NCBI GenBank assembly: GCA_036244855.1 | Contig: BQKZ01000789.1 | Coordinates: forward strand, 53,394 to 117,393 | DNA from: Temnopleurus reevesii | Lineage: Eukaryota; Echinodermata; Echinoidea; Temnopleuroida; Temnopleuridae | Reading direction: 5' to 3' | Length of the DNA: 64,000 bases | Translations under genes and position numbers: made by a program | Notes under the pieces: model-generated | Told to the model about the DNA's origin: nothing | Database searches by the model: none | The model's input: only the letters and a program-made list of their open reading frames with translations | In this document: one piece after another, positions 10,588 to 21,435 of the stretch | Position numbering within the stretch: the first letter of the stretch is position 1 | How the letters are laid out: every line of letters begins with the position of its first letter

Positions 10588-12430
10588 GGGTAATGTGCTC
10601 ACGATTCGCTTTGCATATTTCTCCTTGTCTAACTCTCGTCATGCACCATTACCTTGACAAATATACACGTCCAGAGGGGAGGGAAGTATACCGAGAGGCA
10701 AGATACGCTTCATGGGTGATAAATGGATTATGAAGACCAAGTCATGTTTGGAATAATCAGATTTCTTTTCCGTTGATACAAGATGATATGATAAGAGAAA
10801 GTAATATAATTGCTTCCCTTTCAAATGCCACCTCGCCTAAAGTGTACACTGTTATAGCGTCTGGCAAAAGTCTAAACGACATTCTGGTACATACTATAGA
10901 TGTATTTATTAGTTAAAATAATTCATGATCAAATGTTGCATGTCCATCAGAAGTTACGTATATTTGAGCCAAAAGATTTGTAAAGTATGCCACACAATAT
11001 GGTCAAACTTTTCGATTGAACACTATGACATATTTTGACCAATAGTTGATGAGATAAATTGTTTACTCAATTAGAATTGAATACATCATGTTTGTCTTGT
11101 TCTTAGAATCCCGTTAGCTGGTCATTATTGTCTAACACTTGGCATGCATCATTATCTTAAAGAATATACATGTCTGGAGGGGAGGGAAGTATACCGATAG
11201 GCAAGGATATGCTTCATGGGTGATAAATGGATTATGAAGACCAAGTCATGTTTGGAATAATCAGATTTCTTTTCCGTTGATAGAAGATGATATGATAAGA
11301 GAAAGTAATATAATTGCTTCCCTTTCAAATGCCACCTTGCTTGAAGTGGACACTCTAATAGTGTTTGGCAAAATTCTAAACGACATCCTGCTACATACTG
11401 GAAATATATCTATTGGTTAAAACAAGTATGATCAAATTTTATATTTCCATCAGAATTTTGGCATATTTAGACCAAAAGTTCTGATTTAAGTATGTCAAAC
11501 TTATGGTCCATCTTTTCGATTCCACCATATAACACATTTTGACCAATAGTTGTTAGGCTAGATTATGTACTTGCTTAGAATTGAATACAGTACGTCTATT
11601 TTGTTCTGAGAATCCCGTTTGCTGATCATTGTCTAACTCTTGGCATGCATCATTATCTTGACGAATGTACATGTCCGGAGGGGAGGCAAGTATACCGGGA
11701 GGCAAGATACGCTTCATGGGTGATAAATGGATTATGAAGACGAAGTCATATTGAGGATAATCAGATCTATTTTCCGTTGATAGAAGATGATATGATAAGA
11801 GAAAAGAAAGTAATATAATTGCTTCCTTTCAAAGGTCATGTTGCCTTATGTATATACTTTAAAAACATTGAAGTTTAACCAAAACTCTGCAACATCATGA
11901 TATTAATAATTATAATATATAGCATTTAAACATGCCATCTCTCTAGTCACCTATTCAGAGGCTGGAGACAAATTATCTAATATCATTATGCGGCCATAGC
12001 GTAGCTACCAAGTAGGCACTTCTGCAGTTCGAGGAATGAATTCTTGCCGATGCCATTCATCTTACCTGGGTTGAATACAGCACAATGTGGATAAATTTCT
12101 TGCTGAATTAAATTAACGCCATGGGTTTGATTCGAACCTACATGTACAACCCTCTGATTGAAAGGCGAGAGTCAGAATCACTACACCATGACGCCTCCAC
12201 ATACTGTAGACATAAGTATTGGTGAAAACAATTCACGATCAATTTTGTAATTTCTATCAGAAGTTGGCATATTTGAACCAAAACCTGTGTAAAGTATGTC
12301 AAACTTATAGCCCATCTTTTCGATTCAACAATATAACAACAATATTTGTTGGGCTAAATTGTATACTCACTTTGAATTGAATATAACATCTTTATTCTGT
12401 TTAAAAAAAGCCATCAGCCAATCATTATTT
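10588..12430. repeat. Three tandem units of about 500 bp
   Basis: The marker CGCTTCATGGGTGATAAATG recurs near 10706, 11211 (one base different) and 11710, giving periods of about 504 and 500 bp. Each unit also carries GGAGGGAAGTATACCG, or a close variant, and an 'ataattgcttcc' segment. Unit 3 is interrupted by a SINE (11895-12198) and resumes at CATACTGTAGACATAAG. No open frame is shared by the units. Confidence 0.85.
11895..12198 (-). mobile_element. tRNA-derived SINE inside the third 500-bp unit
   Basis: On the minus strand, box A lies at 12178-12188 (TGGTGTAGTGA) and box B at about 12127-12137 (GGTTCGAATCA). The body matches the SINE at 1238-1546, including a 'gcaagaaatttat' segment, and the AT-rich tail lies at about 11895-11925. 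Comparison with units 1 and 2 of the tandem array gives an approximate empty site, since unit 3 sequence flanks it on both sides. Confidence 0.8.
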
Positions 12431-12613
12431 GTAGTGAAAATCTAATTTTTCACAATCAAAATAACTAGGATAAGCCTAAGTTTTCTCATTAAAACTACCA
12501 CCATTTAAAGGTTGAAGATGTAAGAAATCAAATGGGTATATGATGCTCAATTTGTGTATAGAATTGCTATATATGGCACCCTCATTGCGGTTTAAACATT
12601 TTCTCTAAATGTA

Positions 12614-13074
12614 GTACGCCAGTTTACTTATAGATTCAAATTTATGTAAGTTTCTTGTCAGCAACTGTAGTTACATTGTATTTCTTTAAGGTGTGGTCAC
12701 ACCGGCCGAGCGGAGCTGTAGCGGCCCTTTAGTGGTAGGAATTTAGTCTGTAAGGACAGACCCTAGGCTTTCGATGTGTGCATGCGAGAGCGTGATATAG
12801 GATCTGTGCATGCACTCACCAAAAGCCTATACATGTAGGTTGTGTCCTTACAGACTAAATTCCTACTGCTAAAGGGCCGTTACAGCTCCACTCGGCCGGT
12901 GTGACCACACCTATAACTGGTTAGTAACAATTTAATATATTATTTGGAATCCAGTGTGAACACATTCCTCGTTGATATGTCGGGCAAGCCTTGGTCAAGC
13001 TTTTGCATTGTCAAGAAAAACCTTTGTGTATAAAGAATGAATAAAATCTGCATGCATTAGTGAACCAGCCTATC
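12614..13074. mobile_element. Inverted-repeat element, family F, interrupted
   Basis: The left end CGCCAGTTTACTTATAGATT and right end AGTGAACCAGCCTAT are decayed inverted repeats. Internal segments (GGAATCCAGT, GTTGATATGTCGGGCAAGC) match the complete copy at 62998-63214 and the copy at 45898-46095. It is split by the family G element at 12689-12912. Confidence 0.75.
12689..12912. mobile_element. Palindromic MITE, family G, nested in family F
   Basis: The left end AGGTGTGGTCACACCGGCCG pairs with CGGCCGGTGTGACCACACCT over more than 40 bp. The element is about 224 bp and nearly all of it folds back on itself. Its central part (about 12727-12870) resembles the arms of the inverted repeat at 61610-61795. 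No coding capacity. Confidence 0.88.
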
Positions 13075-14170
13075 AGAATTTGATGGATTTGCAAACACTG
13101 GTAAATTGCATATATACATGTATTATAATTTCAACAGTATAGGTTACAAACTATCCCAAATCACAGCAAGCGAAGGGAAAATCCACCCGTCTTGGATAAA
13201 CGTATGTACACAAGAGAATAAACCCATCGTATTAACAATCAGTAGACAAGTGGTCACTTCCTCTGTCCTGATGACCGGTCAGTCCTGATGACCGGTCAGT
13301 TTATGGACACAAGAGTATCGACCAGGGAGTAACCAAGTAGAAGCGGTTGCTAGGCAACCAGGAATAGCAATAGGTACAAATTTCCCTCAAGATTCTTAGG
13401 TATATGACGCTAAACCGACATTGCATTCAGATGTAGTGGATTGATGAGAGGTGTAAATCGGATGTCTGTGGTTATATTGATGTGATTGTTTTATGCAACA
13501 CCACCTTACAAGGGTGCAGGTGTTTCCTTGTTTGAGGAGGAAATGAATGATAGATGGTGATGATGCTGCTGGAAGATGGCTTTTGATGATGGTGGTTTCA
13601 TTGAACATTTCCCTTTTTTTGTTACATCACAAGGCATCTAACAGTTTGGAAGCAGAACCGATTTAGATATGTTTTGTTATCATTTACATAAACATAGACA
13701 AGAAATATCACTGCCTAGCAAAAATTTCAAAGGGTTTTCAATCTAATTTCTTGTTAATTCTATAGAGGACAGTCATGTTTTAATTGGAGATAATCTCTGA
13801 CTTTATCAATGTTCACTCTTGTATTTTTCTGTCAAAAATTCAATTTCTAACACAGGAAATTTCCTTCCACCCCGGCCTCCTTTTCCAGCTAGCAGTAGCA
13901 ACAAAACATTTCTAATCAGGTTCAATTATTTTGAGGATGTTAGTGTTCTTATCCAGTCTGTGTCGACAAGAACATTATCACGGGAGGGTGGAACGGAACA
14001 TGATACTTGTCGGTTGAATACGGTTGCCAATGGCTGTTAGTTGATCATTACTTGAAAGGGAATTATGCTCCTCAGGTTTCATTTTGCTACTGTCTAGAAA
14101 TTATGTGCAGACACGACAAGATGAGGATGGTGATATTTGTGTGGGCATTATTGGATGCGTGCATGTGAAC
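13075..14170. other. Stretch with no recognised gene
   Basis: An exact short duplication, CTGATGACCGGTCAGT, occurs twice in a row at about 13267-13301. The block 13820-14040 is less AT-rich and has a good acceptor-like CCTCCTTTTCCAG at 13880-13892, but no donor was found that would make an exon. Confidence 0.4.
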
Positions 14171-14178
14171 ATTTCTTG

Positions 14179-14525
14179 GTGGATATATAGGTGGATGGAT
14201 GGATGGATGGATGGATGAATGGATGGATGGATGGATTTATGTATGGATGGATGAGTGGGTGAATGGATGGAAGGATGGGTGGTCGGATGGTGGGATGGAT
14301 GGATGGATGGATAGATTGGTGCATGGATGTATGTATGTATGTATGTATGTATGTATGTATGTATGTATGTATGTATGTATGGATGGATAAATGGATGGAG
14401 GGTGGGGGAGGAAGGGAGGGTGAAAGTAGGGGGTAATAGATTGATAGATTGATGGATGGATCTAAGAAATGTGGGATGGGAGGATGGCCTGATGGATAGA
14501 TGGATGGATGAATGAGTGGATTGAG
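14179..14525 (+). repeat. Tetranucleotide satellite (GATG)n and (TATG)n
   Basis: A GATG-rich array (about 14191-14320) passes into a near-pure TATG array (about 14327-14380), then a degenerate GATG tail. The frame it opens encodes only Met, Asp, Gly, Trp and Val-Cys-Met-Tyr type repeats and is not a gene. Confidence 0.95.
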
Positions 14526-15085
14526 GGATAGTAAGACAGGATAAAGATGAAGTTTGAAGAACTGTGATACTTCCTTACTCAGAAAATTTTAGCAAGGTGA
14601 AACATATTGATTGACTAAACCAAGAAATAAGATACACATGCATGGGACTAATATACATGATCAGTTGTCTCGGTAATAGTTCCATATCTACTGTAGATCT
14701 TTATATTGATTCTCATTTTGTACATGTTCCTGTTTAGAGTAATGATGGATCAATGTCAGCAGAAGGGTATAAAGAACTGGACAAATGAAACAACTTGATT
14801 CAAGCCTTCATGATCATGAACTTGATGAACTTAAAAGAAAGAAGCCTCCTTGTTTATTTTCAGAATAGATGTGACTCCTGTTCAACATTTCCCCACAAAT
14901 TAGAGGGAAGAGGGTATTTTGATGCGCATCTAGCAATTGTTAATTGTGAATGCTTGAATGGAAGCTGTTTACTTTTTCCAAATCCTTTGTGTTTGCTATC
15001 ATCTTTTAAAAGCACAAATGGGGTTGGTATTGTGAAGCAAGCGGTGACGTATAGAGCCAAGCTCTAGAAAGATCTATCTAACCTT
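14526..15085. repeat. Old dispersed repeat R4 in AT-rich DNA
   Basis: The part from about 14755 to 15060 resembles 28120-28400. Shared motifs are CCTGTTCAACATTTCCCC, GCATCTAGCAATTGT, 'gaagctgtttact' and a final 'ttggtattgtgaag'-like end. The frame read through it has no recognisable domain. No terminal repeats seen. Confidence 0.4.
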
Positions 15086-15086
15086 N
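15086..15086. other. Single-N assembly join
   Basis: One N in AACCTTNTTCACG. Unlike those at 3981 and 57443, I see no duplication flanking it. Confidence 0.8.
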
Positions 15087-15089
15087 TTC

Positions 15090-15352
15090 ACGTGCCCTTT
15101 GTTTAGAAAGGTCAGTCTAATGAAAAGCATTGAACCAACATGCTAGACCTACTTTAAAAGTTGTATTATTCAATATTTGTTATGTTCTGTTTCATTAAAA
15201 CAAAATACATTCCCTAATTTTGATTGAGATTTCAGTCAAAGGATTAGTTTCCCCAGACAAATCAGTGCGTTCCATTGATCTTTGTATAGAAAAAGGTCAG
15301 TATTTAGAGAAACATCTATCCAACATGCAAGACCTATTTCAGATGCGATACA
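15090..15352 (+). repeat. Local direct duplication, about 180-bp offset
   Basis: The motif order 'gaaaggtcagt' then CCAACATGCTAGACCTA near 15108-15155 recurs as 'aaaggtcagt' then CCAACATGCAAGACCTA near 15292-15340. Intervening bases are diverged. Non-coding. Confidence 0.55.
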
Positions 15353-15881
15353 AATCAAATAATTCCATCTTATTTTGATAATGATCAATTTTTCAAGCTT
15401 GGAATGATCATTTATCAAGCATGGTTAAACGTCAAGGTTAGTAATTACACAACAGAGATTTCTGAAAGAGTATGATAATTGGGGTCATTTTTAATATGTT
15501 TATAATGTAGGATATCAAGTCTTCAACTTAAAAAAAGTCAGGCAAAAACTGACTTCCTGCAAAGTATTCTAAGAAATAAATAATGTAATACTCAATATGT
15601 TCATTCATGCAACCTGAATGTTGTAACTTCAGTTTTCTTATTGGCTACAGGTAATTCTACCTTAAATGTTAATTTTGTTGGAACCATGACAATCTTTTCG
15701 ACCTTGGAGATATTAGACTAACAAGAGATTAATTACGCAGGTCTCGTTAATTTGATTTAAAAATTATTTAGATTCTTTTACTTTGCGAAAATCGACCTTG
15801 GCAGAGTTAACTGTATGAATGGCAATATTGCAATAACAAAATGTCTTGTCGTTTATACATGACAAATAAACCAGCTCAAAG

Positions 15882-15961
15882 TAAAACATTTTTCTTCTTT
15901 ATTTTTTCTTTCATGTCTATCCCTGGATTGCTCAATTGACTGCTAACATCAATAGGTAAGT
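15882..15961 (+). other. Candidate recursive splice site B
   Basis: An AG-free, T-rich tract (15882-15953, including TTTTTCTTCTTTATTTTTTC) leads to TGACTGCTAACATCAATAG, joined directly to GTAAGTTG (junction 15955/15956). TGCTAAC is an excellent branch-point match, though only about ten bases from the AG. The architecture matches sites A, C and D. A second AG/GT pair about 300 bp upstream (near 15648, CTACAG then GTAATT) has a weaker donor. Confidence 0.5.
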
Positions 15962-16009
15962 TGTATTCAATTGAATTAATACCAAAATTATTCTGATTAA
16001 TTGTATCCC

Positions 16010-17079
16010 CCGAACAGTGGTTCGGAGGATACTATGGATTTAGCCTCGTCGTGCCGCCGCCGCGTCCGCCGCCGGGTACGCCGCAGAGATTTCCTTGTGA
16101 ACGCTCTACAGGTCCGAGTTCTTGTCAGATCATTTTCAAATTTGGTGTGAAGGTGTCTGGTGGATAGAGGATGAAGCATATTGATTTTGCCGTGGGGCGG
16201 AGTCCTGGTTGCCATGGTAACCATGATTCAATAGAAATAATTAATATTACCTTGTGAACGCTCTACAGGTCCGAGTTCTTGTCCGATCATTTTCAAATTT
16301 GGTGCGAAGGTGTCTGGTCAATAGAGGATGAACCCTATTGATTTTGGTGTGGGTCATAGTCCTGGTTGCCATGGTAACCATGATTTAATAGAAATATTAA
16401 TTATTTCTATTGAATCATGGTTACCATGGCAACCAGAACTAGGTAATATTAATTATTACCTTGTGAACGCTCTACAGGTCCGAGTTCTTGTCCGATCATT
16501 TTTAAAATTTGGTGCGAAGGTGTCTGGTCAATAGAGGATTAACCCTATTGATTTTGCCGTGGGGCGGAGTCCTGGTTGTGAATGCTCTACAGGTCCGAAT
16601 ACTTGTCCGATTATTTTCGAATTTGGTGGGAAAGTGTCTGGTGGATAGAGGATGAACCCTATGGATTTTGGTGTGGGTCGGAGTCCTGGTTGCCATGGTA
16701 ACCGTGATTTAATAGAAATAGTTAATTTGACATTGTGAACGCTCTACAGCTCCGAGTACTTGTCCGATTTTTTTCAAATTTGGTGTGAGGTGTCTGGTCG
16801 ATGGAGGATGAACCCTATTGATTTTGGTATGGGCCGGAGTTCTGGTTGCCATGGTAACCATGATTTAATAGAATTAGTTATTATTACCTTGTGAACGCTC
16901 TACAGGTCTGAGTTCTTGTCCGATTATTTTCAAATTTGGTCTGAAGGTGTCTTATGGAGAGAGGACGAAGCCTATTAATTTTGGTGTGGGGCGGGGCCTG
17001 GTTGCCATGGTAACCATGATGTAAACAAATAGTTAATATTATCTTGTGAATGCTCTACAGGCCTGAGTTCTTATCCAGT
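16010..17079 (+). repeat. Tandem repeat of about 156 bp, running into a gap
   Basis: The marker CTTGTGAACGCTCTACAGG, or a close variant, recurs near 16094, 16251, 16460, 16575, 16732, 16888 and 17043, mostly 155-157 bp apart. Units also carry TTTTCAAATTTGGTG and CCTGGTTGCCATGGTAACC. One interval is lengthened by a palindrome (16363-16435) and the next is shortened. The lead-in (16010-16090) is GC-rich with CCGCCGCCG-type triplets and a CCGAACAGTGGTTCGG palindrome. Short minus-strand frames here are repeat by-products. Confidence 0.88.
16363..16435. repeat. Near-perfect 34-bp palindrome inside the 156-bp array
   Basis: The arms 16363-16396 and 16402-16435 match at 33 of 34 positions around a 5-nt spacer (TTAAT). 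The arm begins TGGTTGCCATGGTAACCATG. It looks like one unit's end copied in inverted orientation, and it would extrude as a strong hairpin. Confidence 0.9.
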
Positions 17080-17867
17080 NNNNNNNNNNNNNNNNNNNNN
17101 NNNNNNNNNNNNNNNNNNNNNNNNNNNNNNNNNNNNNNNNNNNNNNNNNNNNNNNNNNNNNNNNNNNNNNNNNNNNNNNNNNNNNNNNNNNNNNNNNNNN
17201 NNNNNNNNNNNNNNNNNNNNNNNNNNNNNNNNNNNNNNNNNNNNNNNNNNNNNNNNNNNNNNNNNNNNNNNNNNNNNNNNNNNNNNNNNNNNNNNNNNNN
17301 NNNNNNNNNNNNNNNNNNNNNNNNNNNNNNNNNNNNNNNNNNNNNNNNNNNNNNNNNNNNNNNNNNNNNNNNNNNNNNNNNNNNNNNNNNNNNNNNNNNN
17401 NNNNNNNNNNNNNNNNNNNNNNNNNNNNNNNNNNNNNNNNNNNNNNNNNNNNNNNNNNNNNNNNNNNNNNNNNNNNNNNNNNNNNNNNNNNNNNNNNNNN
17501 NNNNNNNNNNNNNNNNNNNNNNNNNNNNNNNNNNNNNNNNNNNNNNNNNNNNNNNNNNNNNNNNNNNNNNNNNNNNNNNNNNNNNNNNNNNNNNNNNNNN
17601 NNNNNNNNNNNNNNNNNNNNNNNNNNNNNNNNNNNNNNNNNNNNNNNNNNNNNNNNNNNNNNNNNNNNNNNNNNNNNNNNNNNNNNNNNNNNNNNNNNNN
17701 NNNNNNNNNNNNNNNNNNNNNNNNNNNNNNNNNNNNNNNNNNNNNNNNNNNNNNNNNNNNNNNNNNNNNNNNNNNNNNNNNNNNNNNNNNNNNNNNNNNN
17801 NNNNNNNNNNNNNNNNNNNNNNNNNNNNNNNNNNNNNNNNNNNNNNNNNNNNNNNNNNNNNNNNNNN
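17080..17867. other. Assembly gap, 788 Ns
   Basis: The gap starts within a 156-bp tandem unit, so the missing sequence is probably more of the same array. The right flank begins GGACGAAGTGACATTAG. Apparent long frames here are runs of unknown residues. Confidence 1.
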
Positions 17868-18029
17868 GGACGAAGTGACATTAGAATGTAGTTAAGAATG
17901 TCTGTGACCCAAGGCAATTCATGAAAGGGTAATGCCCTCTGAATGTGATAAGCATGTGTTTGATGAGATTATAAAAAGATATTGCCAAATATAGGGTGGT
18001 CCAGCAACAAGTATTGGTGCAATAACCTG
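17868..18029. repeat. Degenerate flank of the 75-bp array
   Basis: A motif AATGCCCTCTGAATGTGATA (17931-17950) recurs in altered form near 18470 (CGTCCTCCAAATGTGATAAG), 18625 and 18757. These are weak, irregular repeats around the 75-bp array, suggesting one composite repetitive block. Confidence 0.4.
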
Positions 18030-18405
18030 TCTGTAGTGGCTTTCAGGGGAAAACGTGGCCTCTGTTGACAGGTGTTCTCTTTAGACAACCTCTATATGAC
18101 ATACTTTAATGTGGAGGAAACCAATGTAGGTGACCACTGTAGACAGGTGACCTCTATAGATAGGTTCCAGAACACAAAATTTTATTGGGAGGGGAACAAT
18201 TTAGGTGACCACTGTAGACAGGTGACCTCTTTAGATAGGTTCTATAACACACATTTTTATTGGGAGGGAAACAATATAGGTGACCACTGTAGACAGGTGA
18301 CCTCTATAGACAGGTTCTATAATACACATTTCCTTCTGAAGGGAACCACTTTAGGTGGCCACTGTAGACAGAGGGTCGCTATAGACAGGTTTGACTGTAT
18401 ATCAC
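18030..18405 (+). repeat. 75-bp tandem repeat
   Basis: AGGTGACCACTGTAGACAGG, or a close variant, occurs at 18128, 18203, 18278 and 18353, exactly 75 bp apart, with a degraded unit before. Because 75 is a multiple of three, a 112-codon frame with a 25-residue repeat appears. It lacks any bias toward protein conservation that I can judge. The array ends in ACAGGTTTGACTGTAT. Treated as non-coding. Confidence 0.9.
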
Positions 18406-18410
18406 AATAA

Positions 18411-19635
18411 GTACGTTGATAAAGAAGTAGAAAAAATATCTATGACCAAACATACATCATAAAAGTGCAACGTCCTCCAAATGTGATAAGGATGTGTTTT
18501 ATTAATGCAGTTCAATTGTACAGGATATTCCAACAAAATGGTTACATCCCCCATCTGTTTATCATAATGAGTTTATTAAGAATGCACAGAAGGCAGATGA
18601 ACGATTCAAAGCACGTTATAACAGAGCAATGTCCTCCAAATATGCTTAGCGTTAAATGCATATTTCATGCAAGATGCCTCAAAATGATGTAGTGATCCAT
18701 TATAATAACACTATTAAAAATGGAGTTGAGACATTTGATGATTTATAGAATTTCAGGATAATCAACCACCCTCTGGTAGTTATACAAATGTGTTTTATGT
18801 GACCATAAAAAGTATTCTAAGAAAGTTGATAATTCAAAGTACATCATAATATTTAATTTAGTGAAATTCTCTCAAGTGCAATAAGCTCCATGAGAAACAG
18901 ATCTAGAATATGAGAAAGAGAGACAGACAGTCAGAAGGAGAGAAGAATAAAGATAAATAGAAAGAACAATGTATATCTACCCACTGGATCAAAGATTTAC
19001 ATAATATTTATTCTAACATATTCTCAATTTAAATCATTTTCATTGAATCAAAATAAAGTATTATCAGTATATAATGAATACCAAACATAAGATGATGAAA
19101 ACTGAAGTAACTTTACATTTTTCGCAAGATAAGCCTGTTATCAATAATGCATTTTCATTTATTTATTACGTATTTAGTGCCTGTATCTATTAGATCAGTA
19201 AATCACATTCTGTTCACATTTATTTCCGCCTGCAAAATCTTAGCTTCTTCAGGATTGTCACATTTTTAGTGGTTACGATGTAGCCTCTTTCGAGACATGT
19301 TGGTAATTCTGGCTTGATACCAAATAAAACTCATTACCACGAAATCCACAAAGAAAAGGAAATGGGAAAATACGTCGAGCTGGGGTAATGACCGCATGGT
19401 TATGGCTATTAGTTGATTGATTTTATGGCTCGTTTTAACAACAGAAGTTTAAATATAGACAGTGATTAAGATAAATATGCTATAAAAGTAAAATTACATT
19501 TTATTTAGAATGTACTTATATAGAATTAGAAAGGTTCAATAGGAAACGGGTGCACGTCTAGCAATTGTAATGTCTTAGTTTAGAACAAGACTTTGCAAAT
19601 TTATGCAAAACAAGTGAATAAATACTTGGTTTGTA
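18411..19635. other. AT-rich stretch, nothing further recognised
   Basis: Apart from degenerate copies of the 17931 motif before 18900, no gene, RNA or element boundary was seen. Confidence 0.5.
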
Positions 19636-19776
19636 AACTATGCCAATAGTGAGGTTTAAATTAATCTGGGTCTAAATGATTGACATTTTGAGTACTGGTT
19701 TAACTTTTGAATAGCATGGGTCTAGATGATTATGGCTTAGACATGGGTTAAGTTAAGCACTGCAATCAGAATACAA
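19636..19776. mobile_element. Decayed MITE, family B
   Basis: The left end TATGCCAATAGTGAGGTTTA and right end GTTAAGCACTGCAATCAGAA are mutated versions of the family B termini (GTATTCCGATAGCGAGGTTT and complement). The internal TCTGGGTCTAAATGATT also matches. It is short relative to the 311-bp copies. Confidence 0.65.
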
Positions 19777-21123
19777 GCATATGGGTTTATCCTAATCTTA
19801 CAGAGGAATACATATTATTCTGTCCACTATCTATTGATTTTTCTTCTATGATTTTAACTGAATCGTTTTTGCATTGACTTTATATTATAGGTTTTAGGAA
19901 AATCCTAAAGAGCACAACTGCCTAGTAGTCAAGCTGACCAATTCATTATTATTCATTTATTATTTTTTATTCTCCACTGCACCTTTTTTGTATTTTGTAT
20001 GTAATTAAATTCCTTGTAATTTGTTTACATTTAATTATGGAATCAATAAAACATATATACACAAAGGAATAACACTTTGAAAATTAGGACGGCTCTCAAG
20101 TAGCTTTAAGGACATTACATGTATATAACAGCATCATGCTATCAATGTTAGATATGAAAACACCCAATAATGAGGACATCTGACGACCAGACAACTTGTA
20201 TCTGCTGATATGTTTGTCGGCTTCAAGTGTAGTCACCGGGGGCAACCACAGGGCTCCAGACAAAACTCCAGACGCCAGTTGAATTGTAATGAATTGAAAG
20301 TTAAAAAAAAAACGTTGAGTATTCATCAATACCCCAACTCTCCCGGAAGCGTTATTGTCGTTCTTAGAGACTCTCACATCCGCTTATCTCTGTAGTTTCG
20401 CACGTTTATGGTTGTCATAGAAAACATATGACCTAGTAACATCACTTTTTATGGTAGGGAAGGGGTTTTAGAGGAAGTTACATCAATTGTTTTTTTTTAA
20501 TGATTTTATACTTATATACTACTTTCATATCTTGGTTAGATAGTATTTTGGCGATTTACATTTTTGTGTAAATTGTTGCGACAGGTATCAGTCTCTCTTG
20601 TTGGTTTGTATGTCTCTTTCATTCTTATTTTCTCATTCTCTCTTTCTCTTACTGTCACACACACACACATACACACACATGCACACACACACCCTCACCC
20701 ACTCTGACTCCCACACTCACTGACAACACCACTGAACAGCCACACAAGTAACATGCTTCTTTTCTCTGATTTATATTCTGCTTCTTGTAGCTCTGTCTCA
20801 CATGCAGCTGCTCATTATATACTTAAACATGCAACATTTCCCCTTTCTGTTTTCTATATTTTTTACATTACAACATTTGAACCTCATATTTATGTATTCT
20901 GAGATACTCCCTCCCCAAACTTTTGCAATTCCTCAATCTCAAATCGTATGAAATGTCAGCCTCTTAGTATCACGTTTTGCCCTTCAAAGTTCAATGATTT
21001 TATGAGGGTCATTTATTTATAAGCAGAGGGAGAGAGAAAGATGAAGCTTGTATTCATGAAGGATATGAAATATGATTTTTTTTTTTGCTGTTGGGTTTTA
21101 GGGCCAATACATTTAAACTCTGA
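19777..21123. other. AT-rich stretch with a (CA)n microsatellite
   Basis: A CA-rich microsatellite lies at about 20656-20692. The stretch 19930-20050, ending TGGAATCAATAAAACATA, has the look of a 3' end with a polyadenylation signal (AATAAA at about 20044), possibly a degenerate retroelement tail. Otherwise nothing recognised. Confidence 0.4.
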
Positions 21124-21435
21124 GGCCCGTATTCCGATAGCGAGGTTTAAGTTAACCCTGGTCTAAATCTGTGGTTTAAGTATGGGTAGCCAAAAAAGCC
21201 AAAACTTTATTTACAATGTATAATTCTTTTGTTAGCTGCTTTCTTCTCCCATGCGCTAATAATGTAGAAAACTATTGAAGTTTTTATTCCGAGACAGTTT
21301 TGAATAATATGAGTGCTAAAAGAGCTGGTAAATTAAACATCGACTGTTAGAGATTCAAGCCTCTTTTGGCTACCCATACTTAAACCACAGATTTAGACCA
21401 GGGTTAACTTAAACCTCGCTATCGGAATACGGGCC
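21124..21435 (+). mobile_element. MITE, family B, intact, 3-bp target duplication
   Basis: The termini GGCCCGTATTCCGATAGCGA and its complement form an inverted repeat of about 70 bp. The flanks are TGA on both sides (21121-21123 and 21436-21438). The element is 312 bp. Its interior is the reverse complement of the interior of 47143-47453, so the two insertions have opposite orientation. A 3-bp duplication suggests a PIF/Harbinger-like or CACTA-like mobiliser. Confidence 0.92.

Noticed and set aside
15640..15660. A fifth recursive splice site (CTACAG then GTAATT)
   Set aside because: The donor lacks G at position +5, and the preceding tract is short.
17039..17917. Frames of more than 280 residues on both strands
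   Set aside because: They consist almost wholly of unknown residues from the N gap.
18072..18410. 112-codon repeat protein
   Set aside because: Open because the unit is 75 bp; no conserved family recognised, no start context and clear tandem-repeat origin.
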